Part shown: positions 44,594 to 52,883 of the stretch, in pieces
Layout of the letters: each line of letters opens with the position of its first letter
Numbering within the stretch: the first letter of the stretch is position 1
Assembly: GCF_020144925.1 (NCBI RefSeq)
Contig: NZ_NSLC01000006.1
Span: forward strand, 186,001 to 250,000
Reading direction: 5' to 3'
DNA length: 64,000 nt
Source: Afifella sp. IM 167
GTDB lineage: Bacteria > Pseudomonadota > Alphaproteobacteria > Rhizobiales > Afifellaceae
Program-made: the position numbers and the translations under genes
Notes under the pieces: model-generated
The model's input: only the letters and a program-made list of their open reading frames with translations
The model's database searches: none
Told to the model about the DNA's origin: nothing

Positions 44594-44633
44594 CGGTACA
44601 ACATTGCCATTAGCGGTACAACATTTGTTGTAC
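44594..44633. promoter_or_regulatory. Direct and inverted repeats at the int start
   Basis: CGGTACAACATT occurs at 44594-44605 and again at 44614-44625, exactly 20 bp apart. The second copy is part of an inverted repeat, GTACAACATTTGTTGTAC (44616-44633), with 8-bp perfect arms. Placed 3 bp before the integrase ATG, they may be arm-type sites or a repressor/excisionase operator. Confidence 0.6.
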
Positions 44634-44703
44634 TTTCCGGCTAAAAAGGTACGAAATGAGCCGAAATGAGGCAAGGGCAAAAATGAAAGACATGGACTAA
44701 GTA

Positions 44704-45732
44704 GTGGAAAAAGAAGGAAAATCGCAGATTAGCGTATCTCGGCGTTTTGCCATTGCGCCCATGATGGACTGGACGGATCGGCATTGCCGCTATTTCCATC
44801 GCGGCCTGACGAAGCGTGCTCTCCTCTATAGCGAGATGCTGACCGCCGAGGCGGTCATCCATGGCGCGCGCGAACGGCTCCTCGGCTTCGATCCGTCCGA
44901 GCACCCGCTCGCCCTGCAGCTCGGCGGCTCGGAGCCCGATCGCCTCGCCGAGGCGGCGCGGATCGGGGCTTCCTTCGGCTACGACGAGATCAACCTCAAT
45001 GTCGGCTGTCCGTCCGACCGGGTGCAGTCCGGCACCTTCGGCGCCTGCCTGATGCGCGAACCCGAGCTCGTCGGGCGCTGCGTCGCAGCGATGAAGGCGG
45101 CCGTCGATATCCCCGTGACCGTCAAATGCCGGCTCGGCGTCGACGAGCAGGAGACCGGCCCGGCGCTCGACCGTCTCGCCGACGAGGCACACGCGGCCGG
45201 CGCGGACGCGCTCTGGGTGCATGCCCGAAAGGCCTGGCTCCAGGGCCTCTCGCCGAAGGAGAACCGCGATGTGCCGCCGCTCGACTACGACCGGGTCTAC
45301 CGGCTCAAGCAGCGGCTGCCCGGCATCTTCGTCGGCATCAACGGTGGCATCGTCGGCCTCGATGAAGTTCGGATGCATCTGGAAAAGGTGGACGGCGTCA
45401 TGCTCGGCCGCGCCGCCTATCACGATCCGGGCCTCCTCGCCGCCGTCGACCGAAAAATCTACGGCGAGCCGGTGCCCGATGCCGACCTTCGCCACGCGGC
45501 GCTGCGCATGCTCCCCTACGCCGAGGCGCAGCTCGCCGCCGGCGGGCGCATGCCGGCGCTGGTCAAGCCGATGCTCGGCCTCTTTGCCGGCAGGCCGGGC
45601 GCGCGCGCCTGGCGGCGCATCCTCACCGTGGAGGGCGTGCGCGAGGGCGCGGGGCCCGAGGTGATCGAAAAGGCGCTCTTCGCGGTCGCCGAGGCTGGCG
45701 GCCTGGCCGAGGACGGGCGCGTCGCCGCCTGA
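44704..45732 (+). CDS. dusA: tRNA-dihydrouridine synthase DusA
   Basis: A 342-residue FMN enzyme that reduces uridines in the tRNA D-loop. It has APMMDWTDRHCRYF (residues 19-32), NLNVGCPSDRVQSGTFGACLM with the catalytic Cys near 102, VTVKCRLGVDEQ, and HARKAWLQGLSPKENR. The start is GTG 44704. The first 12 or so residues (VEKEGKSQISVS) are AT-rich compared with the rest and probably derive from the ICE end, which rebuilds the 5' end of the gene. The protein is otherwise complete. Confidence 0.95.
   Translation: MEKEGKSQISVSRRFAIAPMMDWTDRHCRYFHRGLTKRALLYSEMLTAEAVIHGARERLLGFDPSEHPLALQLGGSEPDRLAEAARIGASFGYDEINLNVGCPSDRVQSGTFGACLMREPELVGRCVAAMKAAVDIPVTVKCRLGVDEQETGPALDRLADEAHAAGADALWVHARKAWLQGLSPKENRDVPPLDYDRVYRLKQRLPGIFVGINGGIVGLDEVRMHLEKVDGVMLGRAAYHDPGLLAAVDRKIYGEPVPDADLRHAALRMLPYAEAQLAAGGRMPALVKPMLGLFAGRPGARAWRRILTVEGVREGAGPEVIEKALFAVAEAGGLAEDGRVAA
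44753..44790. other. Candidate attachment site in dusA
   Basis: The 5' coding segment around GCGCCCATGATGGACTGGAC, followed by the sequence encoding TDRHCRYF, is the most conserved part of dusA. It is also the region reported as the target of dusA-specific integrases. Composition changes from AT-richer to GC-rich just before it. The matching left att copy is outside the window, so the core limits are approximate. Confidence 0.55.
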
Positions 45733-45746
45733 GCTTCTGAGGTTTC

Positions 45747-46397
45747 CTAGATTTCCGGCTCGATGATCAGCCGGCCCTTTTCCACCCGCCAGGAGGCGAA
45801 GCGGGAAAGGACATTCATGCCGAGGAGGTTGGTGAAGAGCTGGCCCTGCTGGGCGACGCCCGCCGGCACGTTGCGCAGCGTCAGCGGCCCGACCTTCAAT
45901 TCGCCGATGATGGTGCGCGCCTGCAGCGTCGTGCCGTTTGCCGTCTCCACCATACGGTTGAAGGTGAGCTCGCCCACATCGACGCCGGCCCGCTCGGCGT
46001 CCTCGTAGGTCAGCACGAGGCTGGAGGCGCCCGTATCGACGACGAAGTCGACGGGCGTGCCGTCCACCTCTCCGGTCAGGCTGAAATGGCCGCTCGCATC
46101 GGGCGCCACGGTGAGGCTGCGCCGGCCGCTCTCGTCGACGGCGACGGTCATCCGTCCGGGCGCCAGCGCGTCGAGGACGGGCGCGGCGAAATCGGCGAGC
46201 GGGCCGCGATAGGCATAGAGCGTGACGAGGACGAGCGCCGCCGCGACCCAGGTGAGGGCGTGCTTCACCGCCTCTCCGAAGCGGCCGCGATAGGCGAAGA
46301 TGCCGCCGCCGACGAGGATGAGCAGCGCGATCAGGTAGATGAGGCGCGGCCAGGTGTCGTCAGCGGTGTCCAGCATGGGCAGGGCGAGGTCAACCAT
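45747..46397 (-). CDS. Membrane-anchored retropepsin-like aspartic protease
   Basis: A 216-residue protein with two N-terminal membrane segments (about 17-36 and 47-63). A single-lobe aspartic protease domain follows (about 80-216) with the catalytic DTGAS in VDFVVDTGASSLVLT. The clan AA proteins of this layout (TIGR02281-like) are common in Rhizobiales; substrates are unknown. It converges with dusA and reads away from cobS on the same strand. Confidence 0.87.
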   Translation of the reverse strand: MVDLALPMLDTADDTWPRLIYLIALLILVGGGIFAYRGRFGEAVKHALTWVAAALVLVTLYAYRGPLADFAAPVLDALAPGRMTVAVDESGRRSLTVAPDASGHFSLTGEVDGTPVDFVVDTGASSLVLTYEDAERAGVDVGELTFNRMVETANGTTLQARTIIGELKVGPLTLRNVPAGVAQQGQLFTNLLGMNVLSRFASWRVEKGRLIIEPEI

Positions 46398-46421
46398 GGC
46401 CGGGAAATGGGGATTTGCGCC

Positions 46422-47207
46422 CTAGAGCGCCAGTCCTGCGAAGAGGAGCGCCTCTGCGATGAGGACCGATGCGCCGATCGTGTCGCCCGTATGGCCGCCG
46501 ATCAGCCGCCGCGCGAGCCGGGTGAAGAGATAGACGCCGAGCCCGGCGAGGATGACGGCGAAGATCGCCGAAAAGCCGAAGAGAACGAGAAGGATGAGCC
46601 CGGCCGGCGCAGCCAGCACACCGGCGAAGGCGAGGCCCGCGCTGTCCGGCCGCCCGGCCCAGCGGGCGATGCCGTCGGCGCGCGCATGGCCGAGCGCCGA
46701 CCAGTGGAAAAGCGCCCCGGCGCGCGCCAGCGCGGCGACCGAAATCAGCGTGAAGCCGGCCGTCGCCGGCGACAGCGAGACTTCCGCAAGACCCGCGATC
46801 CGGATGGCGATGACGAAGATGAGGGCGAGCACCCCGTAGGAGCCGATGCGGCTGTCGCGCATGATCTCGAGCCGCGCCGCGTTGCTCGTTCCCCCGCCGA
46901 AGCCGTCCGCCGTATCGGCGAGCCCGTCCTCGTGCAGGCCGCCGGTGATGCCGGCAAGGGCGGCCAGAGAAACGATCGCGGCAAGCAGCGGCGATGCGCC
47001 GAAGGCGAGCATCAGCGAGAGGATCACCGCCGGCGTCAGGGCGATCAGCGCGCCGGCGAGCGGCCAGGCGGCGGCCGAAGCGGCAAGCCCCCGTCCTTGC
47101 GTGCCGGGCTCCACCAGGGGCGCGGCGATCGGCAGGCGCGAGAAGAAGGCGAGGCACGCCCGGGTATCGACCGGCAGGCGGCGGAAGTTTTCGGCAAGAT
47201 CGCTCAC
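46422..47207 (-). CDS. cobS: Adenosylcobinamide-GDP ribazoletransferase
   Basis: CobS joins AdoCbi-GDP and alpha-ribazole (phosphate) in late cobalamin synthesis at the inner membrane. I chose GTG 47207 (VSDLAENFRRLPVD), giving 261 residues, about the family length. The segment GITGGLHEDGLADTADGFGGG with EIMRDSRIGSYG is the metal-binding signature. Four or five membrane segments follow. It is divergent from cobT across 147 bp. Confidence 0.93.
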   Translation of the reverse strand: MSDLAENFRRLPVDTRACLAFFSRLPIAAPLVEPGTQGRGLAASAAAWPLAGALIALTPAVILSLMLAFGASPLLAAIVSLAALAGITGGLHEDGLADTADGFGGGTSNAARLEIMRDSRIGSYGVLALIFVIAIRIAGLAEVSLSPATAGFTLISVAALARAGALFHWSALGHARADGIARWAGRPDSAGLAFAGVLAAPAGLILLVLFGFSAIFAVILAGLGVYLFTRLARRLIGGHTGDTIGASVLIAEALLFAGLAL

Positions 47208-47354
47208 GGGGGGTCGCCTTTCTGAATTCGGGTGCCGGCGAGATGAGGTGGCGCTGGCGTCTGGTCGCACGGCCTGCCGCATTGCGCCGCCGTTCCGTGC
47301 GTTCTAAGCCCGGGGAAGAACCACGTCGCCAGCCCAGCTGAAGGTACCAGATTC

Positions 47355-48383
47355 GTGTCCACCCATTCCGCCACAGACACCTCGCCGCTTGATGATATCC
47401 GCAACCTCTTCCAGGACCTGCCGAAACCCGATGCCGCCGCGATCGCCGCGGCGCGCGACCGGCAGGCGCAGCTGACCAAGCCTACCGGCAGCCTCGGCCG
47501 CCTCGAAGAGATCGCCATCTTCCTCGCCGGCTGGCAGGGGAGCGAGAAGCCCGTCGTCGCGCGTCCGCTGGTCGCGGTCTTCGCCGGCAATCACGGCGTC
47601 GCCGCGCGCGGCGTCTCGCCGTTCCCGGCTGCGGTGACCAAGCAGATGGTGGCGAATTTCCAGGCCGGCGGCGCGGCGATCAACCAGCTCTGCCAATCGC
47701 TGGAAGTGGGCCTCAAGGTCTACGAGCTGGCGCTCGACGTGCCGACCGGCGACATCGCCGTGGAGGACGCGCTGACGGAGCGCGACTGCGCCGGCACCAT
47801 CGCCTACGGCATGGAAGCGATCGAGGGCGGCATCGACCTTCTGTGCCTCGGCGAGATGGGCATCGCCAACACCACCGTCGCCTCCGCCCTCTATTGCGCG
47901 CTCTTCGGCGGCGATCCGGCCGAATGGGTCGGGCGCGGCGCCGGCGCCGAGGGGCCGGGCCTGGAGCGCAAGGTGGAGGCGGTGCGCCTCGCCGTGGAGC
48001 GCGTCGCCGGCGAAAAGGACGCGCTGACCATCCTGCAGAAGATCGGCGGGCGCGAATTCGCCGCCATGGTGGGCGCGATCCTCGCCGCCCGGCTCAACCG
48101 CGTCCCGGTGCTGGTCGACGGCTTCGTCACCACGGCGGCCGCCGCCGTCGCCTACAAGATCCGTCCCGAGGCGCTCGATCACTGCCTCTTTGCCCATTGC
48201 TCGGCCGAGAAGGCGCATCGCCATGCGGTCGAGGCCATGGGCGGCGCGCCGCTCCTCGATCTCGGCATGCGCCTCGGCGAGGGCACGGGCGCGGCGCTCG
48301 CCGCCTCGCTGATCCGCACGGCGGCCTACTGCCATTCCAACATGGCGACCTTCGCCGAAGCGGGCGTGTCGGAAAAGGGCTGA
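47355..48383 (+). CDS. cobT: Nicotinate-nucleotide:dimethylbenzimidazole phosphoribosyltransferase
   Basis: A 342-residue CobT (rhizobial CobU naming also exists) that makes alpha-ribazole phosphate. GTG 47355 is the start. It has FAGNHGVAARGVSPFPAAVTKQMV, LCLGEMGIANTTVASALYCALFGG, VPVLVDGFVTTAAAAVAYK and the C-terminal DLGMRLGEGTGAALA with the catalytic Glu. It is paired divergently with cobS, which acts next in the pathway. Confidence 0.95.
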   Translation: MSTHSATDTSPLDDIRNLFQDLPKPDAAAIAAARDRQAQLTKPTGSLGRLEEIAIFLAGWQGSEKPVVARPLVAVFAGNHGVAARGVSPFPAAVTKQMVANFQAGGAAINQLCQSLEVGLKVYELALDVPTGDIAVEDALTERDCAGTIAYGMEAIEGGIDLLCLGEMGIANTTVASALYCALFGGDPAEWVGRGAGAEGPGLERKVEAVRLAVERVAGEKDALTILQKIGGREFAAMVGAILAARLNRVPVLVDGFVTTAAAAVAYKIRPEALDHCLFAHCSAEKAHRHAVEAMGGAPLLDLGMRLGEGTGAALAASLIRTAAYCHSNMATFAEAGVSEKG

Positions 48384-48388
48384 GGCGC

Positions 48389-49948
48389 TCAGCCGGCCTT
48401 CTTCATCCGGGCCGGCTTCTTCGCCTGCATCAGCGCCCAGGTGCGGTTGTCGTCGGTAAAGGCCGAGACGACGCGCTTGGCCGGCAGGATGGCGATCGCC
48501 TCCGTGCCGACGCCGAGCTTGGAGCGCAGCAGGAAGCTGCCGCCATGCAGGTGGATGAGCGCCTGCACGATCGGGATGCCGAGGCCGGTGCCCTGCTCGG
48601 CGTTCTTGATGGAAATGGAGCTCTGGCCGAAGGCCGAGAGGACGATCGGCAGTTCGTCCTCCGGGATGCCCGGGCCGTTGTCGCGCACGGAGATATATTG
48701 CCCGCCCGCCTGGGTGCGGCCGACCTTCACCAGCACCTCGCCGCCCGCCGGCGTGAACTTCAGCGCATTGGCGAGAAGGTTCAGCGTCACCTGCCGGATC
48801 GCCTGCTCGTCGATGACGATCTTCGGCATGTCCTCCTCGAAATGCTCGGAGACCTTGATGTTCTTCTGCCGTGCCTTGAGGTCGAGAAGGCCCTTGGCCT
48901 CCCGCGCGACGGAGACGAGCGAAAGCAGCTCCTCGCGCAGTTCCCGCTTGCCGGCCTCGATGCGCGACAGGTCGAGGATCTCGTTGATCAGCTTCAACAG
49001 ATGCTGGCCGGAATTGTAGATGTCGTTGAGGTAGTCCTTGTAGGCGTCGTTCTCGATCGGCCCGAGCATTTCGTTGCGCATCACCTCGGAGAAACCGAGG
49101 ATGGCGTTGAGCGGGGTCCTCAGCTCGTGGCTCATTGTGGCCAGGAACTGGCTCTTGGCCATGTTCGCCGCTTCGGCCCGGCGGCGCGCCTCGTCGGAAA
49201 CGGCCTTGCCCTGCTCGATCTCGGCGAAGGCGGCGTCCTTCTCGGCCCGGAAGATGAGGTTCTGGGCGTACTGGCGATTGAGCTGCGCCGTCAGGTAGAG
49301 GAAGAGGAGCTCCGCCCCCAGCGCGCAGAGCGCGACGAGGATGTCGACGATGTTCGGCGACAGCATATGGGCGGCGGCGAGACCGACAGCGATCGGCAGC
49401 GTGGAGACGACGGCCGCCGACAGGAGCGGCGCGGCGACCAGCGCGCTCAGCGAGATGAAGACGATGACCATCGCAAAGCGCACCACGTCGACGCCGACGA
49501 GCCCTTCGGCGAGGAAAGTGTGCGGGAACAGGAACGGATAGGCGCCGAAGGCGAGCCCGTAGAGCGTCTCGATGGCGATGAAGCGGCGCTTCCAGTCCAC
49601 CAGCGAGCGCGAATTCGGCTTGAGCGCCATGTAGTGCCGGCAGCTCACCACCGCGACGAGGTGGAGGAGAAGGGCGGTCGAGCCCCACGCCAGACCCCAG
49701 CGCAGATTGCCGACGAAGGCGAGGACGCCGACGAGGACGACGATAAGGCCGGCCATGGTCAGGCCGAAGGAGGCGCGGTTGGCCGCGTAGGCCTCCGACA
49801 TCTCCACTTCGAAATGGAAAAGGGCGTCGCTCGGCTGGGCGCCGGTGGGCACGTTGCGCACGAGTGCGCGCGTGATCATGTTGCGGCGCGCGGCTCGCGA
49901 CGTATCAGGCGACTGAGCCGCCTTCGCCGTGTGCGCGGCACTGACCAT
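48389..49948 (-). CDS. Membrane sensor histidine kinase (PdhS/PleC-like)
   Basis: A 519-residue kinase. About six membrane segments (70-240) are followed by a helical linker. The HisKA box is FLATMSHELRTPLNAILGFSEVM with the phospho-His near 283, and the HATPase has N box LLANALKFTPAGGE, G1 DNGPGIPED and G2 GTGLGIPIV. The H-box sequence is typical of the alphaproteobacterial PleC/PdhS/DivJ cell-cycle kinases. There is no receiver domain and no adjacent response regulator. Confidence 0.9.
   Translation of the reverse strand: MVSAAHTAKAAQSPDTSRAARRNMITRALVRNVPTGAQPSDALFHFEVEMSEAYAANRASFGLTMAGLIVVLVGVLAFVGNLRWGLAWGSTALLLHLVAVVSCRHYMALKPNSRSLVDWKRRFIAIETLYGLAFGAYPFLFPHTFLAEGLVGVDVVRFAMVIVFISLSALVAAPLLSAAVVSTLPIAVGLAAAHMLSPNIVDILVALCALGAELLFLYLTAQLNRQYAQNLIFRAEKDAAFAEIEQGKAVSDEARRRAEAANMAKSQFLATMSHELRTPLNAILGFSEVMRNEMLGPIENDAYKDYLNDIYNSGQHLLKLINEILDLSRIEAGKRELREELLSLVSVAREAKGLLDLKARQKNIKVSEHFEEDMPKIVIDEQAIRQVTLNLLANALKFTPAGGEVLVKVGRTQAGGQYISVRDNGPGIPEDELPIVLSAFGQSSISIKNAEQGTGLGIPIVQALIHLHGGSFLLRSKLGVGTEAIAILPAKRVVSAFTDDNRTWALMQAKKPARMKKAG
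48391..48420 (+). terminator. Candidate cobT terminator
   Basis: AGCCGGCC (48391-48398) and GGCCGGCT (48410-48417) form a perfect 8-bp stem, 8 bp after the cobT stop, followed by TCTTC. The T-tract is short, and the hairpin lies within the 3' end of the convergent histidine kinase gene, so the call is moderate. Confidence 0.45.
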
Positions 49949-50094
49949 TCGACAAACCCCAACTCTCTTTCCCGGCTTCCGTGGTAGGCCGGCGCGGTTA
50001 AAATCGGCCGAGCGAAGATGGTTAAGGAGACCGTAACGGCGCGAACATTGCCGGATCGGCTGGGTTAAGTGACGGAAAGAAGGGGAGGAATGGC

Positions 50095-50706
50095 ATGAAG
50101 CTTCTCGATGGCGGGCGCGCGCCCAATCCGCGCCGGGTGCGAATCTTCCTCGCCGAGAAAGGGATCGAGGTGCCGGTCGAGACGATCGATATCGGCAGGA
50201 AGGAGCACTATTCGGACGCGTTCTTGCGACTCAATCCGATGCGCCGTCTGCCGGTGCTCGTGCTCGACGACGGCACGCCGATCTGCGAGACGATGGCGAT
50301 CTGCCGCTATTTCGAAGCGCTCCAGCCCGAGCCTTCCCTGTTCGGCCGGGATGCCCGCGAGATCGCTACGATCGAGATGTGGAACCGGCGCATGGAGCTC
50401 GACCTCTTGCTTCTCGTTGCCAGCGTTTTCCGCCATTCCCATCCGGCGATGGCCGAGCTCGAGGTCCCGCAGATCGGCGCGCTTGCCGAGGCCTCGCGCG
50501 GGCGCGTGCCGGCGATCCTCAAATGGCTCGACACGGAGCTGCGGGAGAGGGACTTCATCGCCGGCGAGGATTTCTCGGTCGCCGATATCACGGGTCTCGT
50601 CGCCATCGATTTCATGAAGCCGGCAAGGCTCGAGGTGCCGGAGGAACTGGCCGCTTTGCGTGCCTGGCACGAGCGGGTGAAAGCCCGCCCGAGCGCCGCC
50701 GCATAA
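50095..50706 (+). CDS. Glutathione S-transferase family protein
   Basis: A 203-residue GST. The thioredoxin-like N-domain (1-80) has MKLLDGGRAPNPRRVRIFLAEKG and the cis-proline RRLPVLVLDDG, with ICETMAICRYFE binding gamma-glutamyl. The C-terminal helical domain has EDFSVADITGLVAIDF, the conserved N-capping box. The start follows GGGAGGAATGGC. The substrate is unknown. Confidence 0.92.
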   Translation: MKLLDGGRAPNPRRVRIFLAEKGIEVPVETIDIGRKEHYSDAFLRLNPMRRLPVLVLDDGTPICETMAICRYFEALQPEPSLFGRDAREIATIEMWNRRMELDLLLLVASVFRHSHPAMAELEVPQIGALAEASRGRVPAILKWLDTELRERDFIAGEDFSVADITGLVAIDFMKPARLEVPEELAALRAWHERVKARPSAAA

Positions 50707-50709
50707 GAC

Positions 50710-51333
50710 GTGGTGCAAACAGCCGAGGATCTCGCGCGCCGGGTGCGCGCCTGCCGCATCTGCGCCGAGCGGCCGCTCAGGGCGCCGTTGCCGCACGAGC
50801 CGAATCCCATCCTGCGGATCTCCTCCACGGCGCGGCTTTGCATCGCCAGTCAGGCGGCCGGAACGCTGGCGCACGCCACGACGACGCCGTTCAACGATCC
50901 TTCCGGCGAGAGGCTGCGCGACTGGCTCGCCGTCACGCCCGAGGAGTTCTACGACCGAAGCCGTGTCGCCATCGTGCCGATGGGCTTCTGCTTTCCCGGC
51001 CAGGACGAAAAGGGCGGCGACCTGCCGCCGAGGCGCGAATGCGCCCCCGCCTGGCGCGAGGAAGTCTTCGCTTCCATGCCGCGGATCGAACTCGTTCTTG
51101 CCATCGGCCAGTACGCCATCGGCTGGCATCTTCGCGGCCTGAAGCGCGCCAGCCTCACCGAGACCGTCGAGGACTGGCGCGCGATCCTTGAAAAGAGTGG
51201 CCCGCCGCCGGTTCTGCCCCTTCCGCACCCTTCCTGGCGCAACAATGGCTGGCTGAAGCGCCATCCTTTTTTCGCGGCCGAGCTTTTGCCGGAACTGCGC
51301 AGGAGGGTGCGCGCGCTCCTGCGCGACGATTGA
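50710..51333 (+). CDS. Uracil-DNA glycosylase superfamily protein
   Basis: A 207-residue protein of the UDG-like fold. A Cys pair in VRACRICAERP (14-17) is followed by RISSTARLCIASQAAG (in place of the usual GEAPG loop), DWLAVTPEEFYDRSRVAIVPMGFCFPG, and the closing LPHPSWRNNGW. Members of this subfamily are common beside GST genes in Rhizobiales and are not proven glycosylases. It follows the GST gene by 3 bp, so the two are probably co-transcribed. The start is GTG 50710 or 50713. Confidence 0.85.
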   Translation: MVQTAEDLARRVRACRICAERPLRAPLPHEPNPILRISSTARLCIASQAAGTLAHATTTPFNDPSGERLRDWLAVTPEEFYDRSRVAIVPMGFCFPGQDEKGGDLPPRRECAPAWREEVFASMPRIELVLAIGQYAIGWHLRGLKRASLTETVEDWRAILEKSGPPPVLPLPHPSWRNNGWLKRHPFFAAELLPELRRRVRALLRDD

Positions 51334-51416
51334 CCGGCCTCCTGTCGCATGAGCGGGCGCTTGCGCGCCGGCGGCAGGGGATGGTCTAAGGCTGCGACGT
51401 ATCTGTCGAGGACGAG

Positions 51417-51905
51417 ATGGACCGCATCGACCGGATGATCCTGTCGATTCTGCAGGAAGACGTGACGCTGCCGGTGGCCGAGATCGCCCGCCGCGTCGGC
51501 CTGTCGACGACCCCCGCCTGGCGCCGCATCCAGAAGATGGAGGAGGACGGGGTGATCCGCGGCCGCGTCGCCGTGCTCGACCCGAAGGCCGTCAACGCCC
51601 GCGTCACCGTCTTCGTCTTCATCACCACCAATCAGCACAACGACGACTGGTTGACTCGATTTGCCAGGATTATCGCCGAAATGCCTGAGGTGGTGGAGTT
51701 TTATCGGATGAGCGGGCAGGTCGACTACCTTCTGAAGGTGGTCGTGCCGGACATCGAGGCCTACGACGCCTTCTACAAGCGCCTCGTGGCGAAGATCGAC
51801 ATCACCGACGTTTCTTCCGCCTTCGCGATGGAGCGGATCAAGGACGGCACGGCCCTGCCGCTCAACTACATGAAGCTCGACCCTCCGGCGAAGGCGAAGG
51901 GGTAG
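51417..51905 (+). CDS. Lrp/AsnC-family regulator
   Basis: A 162-residue protein with the AsnC HTH (IDRMILSILQEDVTLPVAEIARRVGLSTTPAWRRIQKM, residues 4-41) and an AsnC_trans_reg/RAM ligand domain (FVFITTNQHNDDWLTRFARI, PEVVEFYRMSGQVDYLLKVV). It is a standard amino-acid-responsive regulator. There is no clear divergent target; the preceding gene ends 83 bp upstream. Confidence 0.93.
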   Translation: MDRIDRMILSILQEDVTLPVAEIARRVGLSTTPAWRRIQKMEEDGVIRGRVAVLDPKAVNARVTVFVFITTNQHNDDWLTRFARIIAEMPEVVEFYRMSGQVDYLLKVVVPDIEAYDAFYKRLVAKIDITDVSSAFAMERIKDGTALPLNYMKLDPPAKAKG

Positions 51906-51925
51906 GGCGCTCGGCGCAGAGAGCG

Positions 51926-52816
51926 CTAGAACTGCGAGGTAATCGTGTCCATGAGCGCTTCAGCCGCCTCGCTGGAGCTGCCTTTCCTTGAAAACATGGC
52001 GATCTCCGTTTCAGGCAGGCTCGGCAGACCGGCGCCATCGTCGATCCGTCTCAACTCGCGTGGGATGGTGCCTTGCGCAAGAACCGTGACGCCGAATCCG
52101 GCAAAAGTGGGCGCCACGACACCGGCGAGCGTACTGGAAACGGCGACGATCCTCCAACTGCGCCCTGCAGCGTCCAGCGCTTTCAGGACGATCTCTCGAT
52201 AGAGGCAATCGGGCGTGAAGAGGACAAGGGGAAGCGGCGCGCTCTCGTCGATGTCGATACCCGCCGGAGGACCCACCCAGCAGAGCGCCTCGCGGGCGAG
52301 AAACCTGCCCCCGCTCTCACCGGGATGGCGCCGCGCGACGGCAAGGTCGATCTCGCCGTCCTGCAGCCGTGAATGCAGCCGAGCGCTCAGCCCTACCTCG
52401 ATCTCAAGGCGAACGTCGGGATGGACCGCCCCAAAGCGCTTGAGGATTGCCGGAAAGCGCTCGATCGCGAAGTCGTCCATGATTCCGACGCGAAGGGGGC
52501 CCGACAGCCTCGGTCCTTTCAGGTCGGCGAGTGCCTTGGTGTGGGTATGAAGGATCCTCTGTGCGCAGGAGAGGACGACATAGCCCTTATCGGTAAGACG
52601 CATGCCGTCGCTCGTGCGCTGAAACAGGGCGCAGTCGTAGACGTCCTCGATGCGGCGGATGTGCGAACTGAGCGTCGATTGGGCCCGTCCCAGCCTTTGC
52701 GCCGCGCGGGTCATGTTGCCGATCTCTGAGATCGTGCAGAAGCTTCGCAGGACCTCCAGGTCGATGGCGAAGTCAGCCGATCGAATTTCCCGATTGTGCT
52801 GATCAAGTAATTCCAT
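51926..52816 (-). CDS. LysR-family regulator
   Basis: A 296-residue LysR regulator from ATG 52816 (MELLDQHNRE). The wHTH covers residues 18-78 (LEVLRSFCTISEIGNMTRAAQRLGRAQSTLSSHIRRIE), followed by the LysR substrate domain (about 105-290) with GPLRVGIMDDFAIERFP. It is divergent from the PLP enzyme gene across 67 bp and is the likely regulator of that gene and the VOC gene. Confidence 0.92.
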   Translation of the reverse strand: MELLDQHNREIRSADFAIDLEVLRSFCTISEIGNMTRAAQRLGRAQSTLSSHIRRIEDVYDCALFQRTSDGMRLTDKGYVVLSCAQRILHTHTKALADLKGPRLSGPLRVGIMDDFAIERFPAILKRFGAVHPDVRLEIEVGLSARLHSRLQDGEIDLAVARRHPGESGGRFLAREALCWVGPPAGIDIDESAPLPLVLFTPDCLYREIVLKALDAAGRSWRIVAVSSTLAGVVAPTFAGFGVTVLAQGTIPRELRRIDDGAGLPSLPETEIAMFSRKGSSSEAAEALMDTITSQF

Positions 52817-52883
52817 TTGTCGATCATATCCTCCTGCGGCTTCTATCCGCAAGCGCGACTCGTGGCGTGCCGGGAGGATTGGA

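Larger units (their letters stand above)
1..44790. mobile_element. Right part of an ICE integrated at dusA
   Basis: A Trb-type mating-pair set, TraG coupling protein, DUF3363 relaxase, ParA/RepA maintenance genes, ArdC antirestriction and a tyrosine recombinase sit in one block that ends exactly at the 5' end of dusA. dusA is a known integration target for prophages and ICEs. The left boundary is not in the window, because trbK is cut at position 1 and trbL/F/G/I are missing. The right boundary is inferred to lie in the first codons of dusA. Core genes are mostly on the minus strand and cargo genes mostly on the plus strand. That this is one element is inferred from gene content; a direct-repeat att pair cannot be seen. 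Confidence 0.88.

Noticed and set aside
44592-44703. tRNA gene as attachment site
   Set aside because: No cloverleaf can be formed here. The element abuts dusA, which is itself a known target.
47208-47354. Cobalamin riboswitch between cobS and cobT
   Set aside because: The divergent 147-bp gap lacks the B12-box-like core and is too short for a full element plus both promoters.
47304-49688. Very long open frame on the minus strand across cobT and the histidine kinase
   Set aside because: It is antisense to cobT and in the wrong frame of the kinase, and its translation is Arg/Gly/Ala-rich, as expected for shadow frames in GC-rich DNA. Similar shadows at 46086-47225, 47843-49987, 50065-51264 and 55154-56899 were also discarded.
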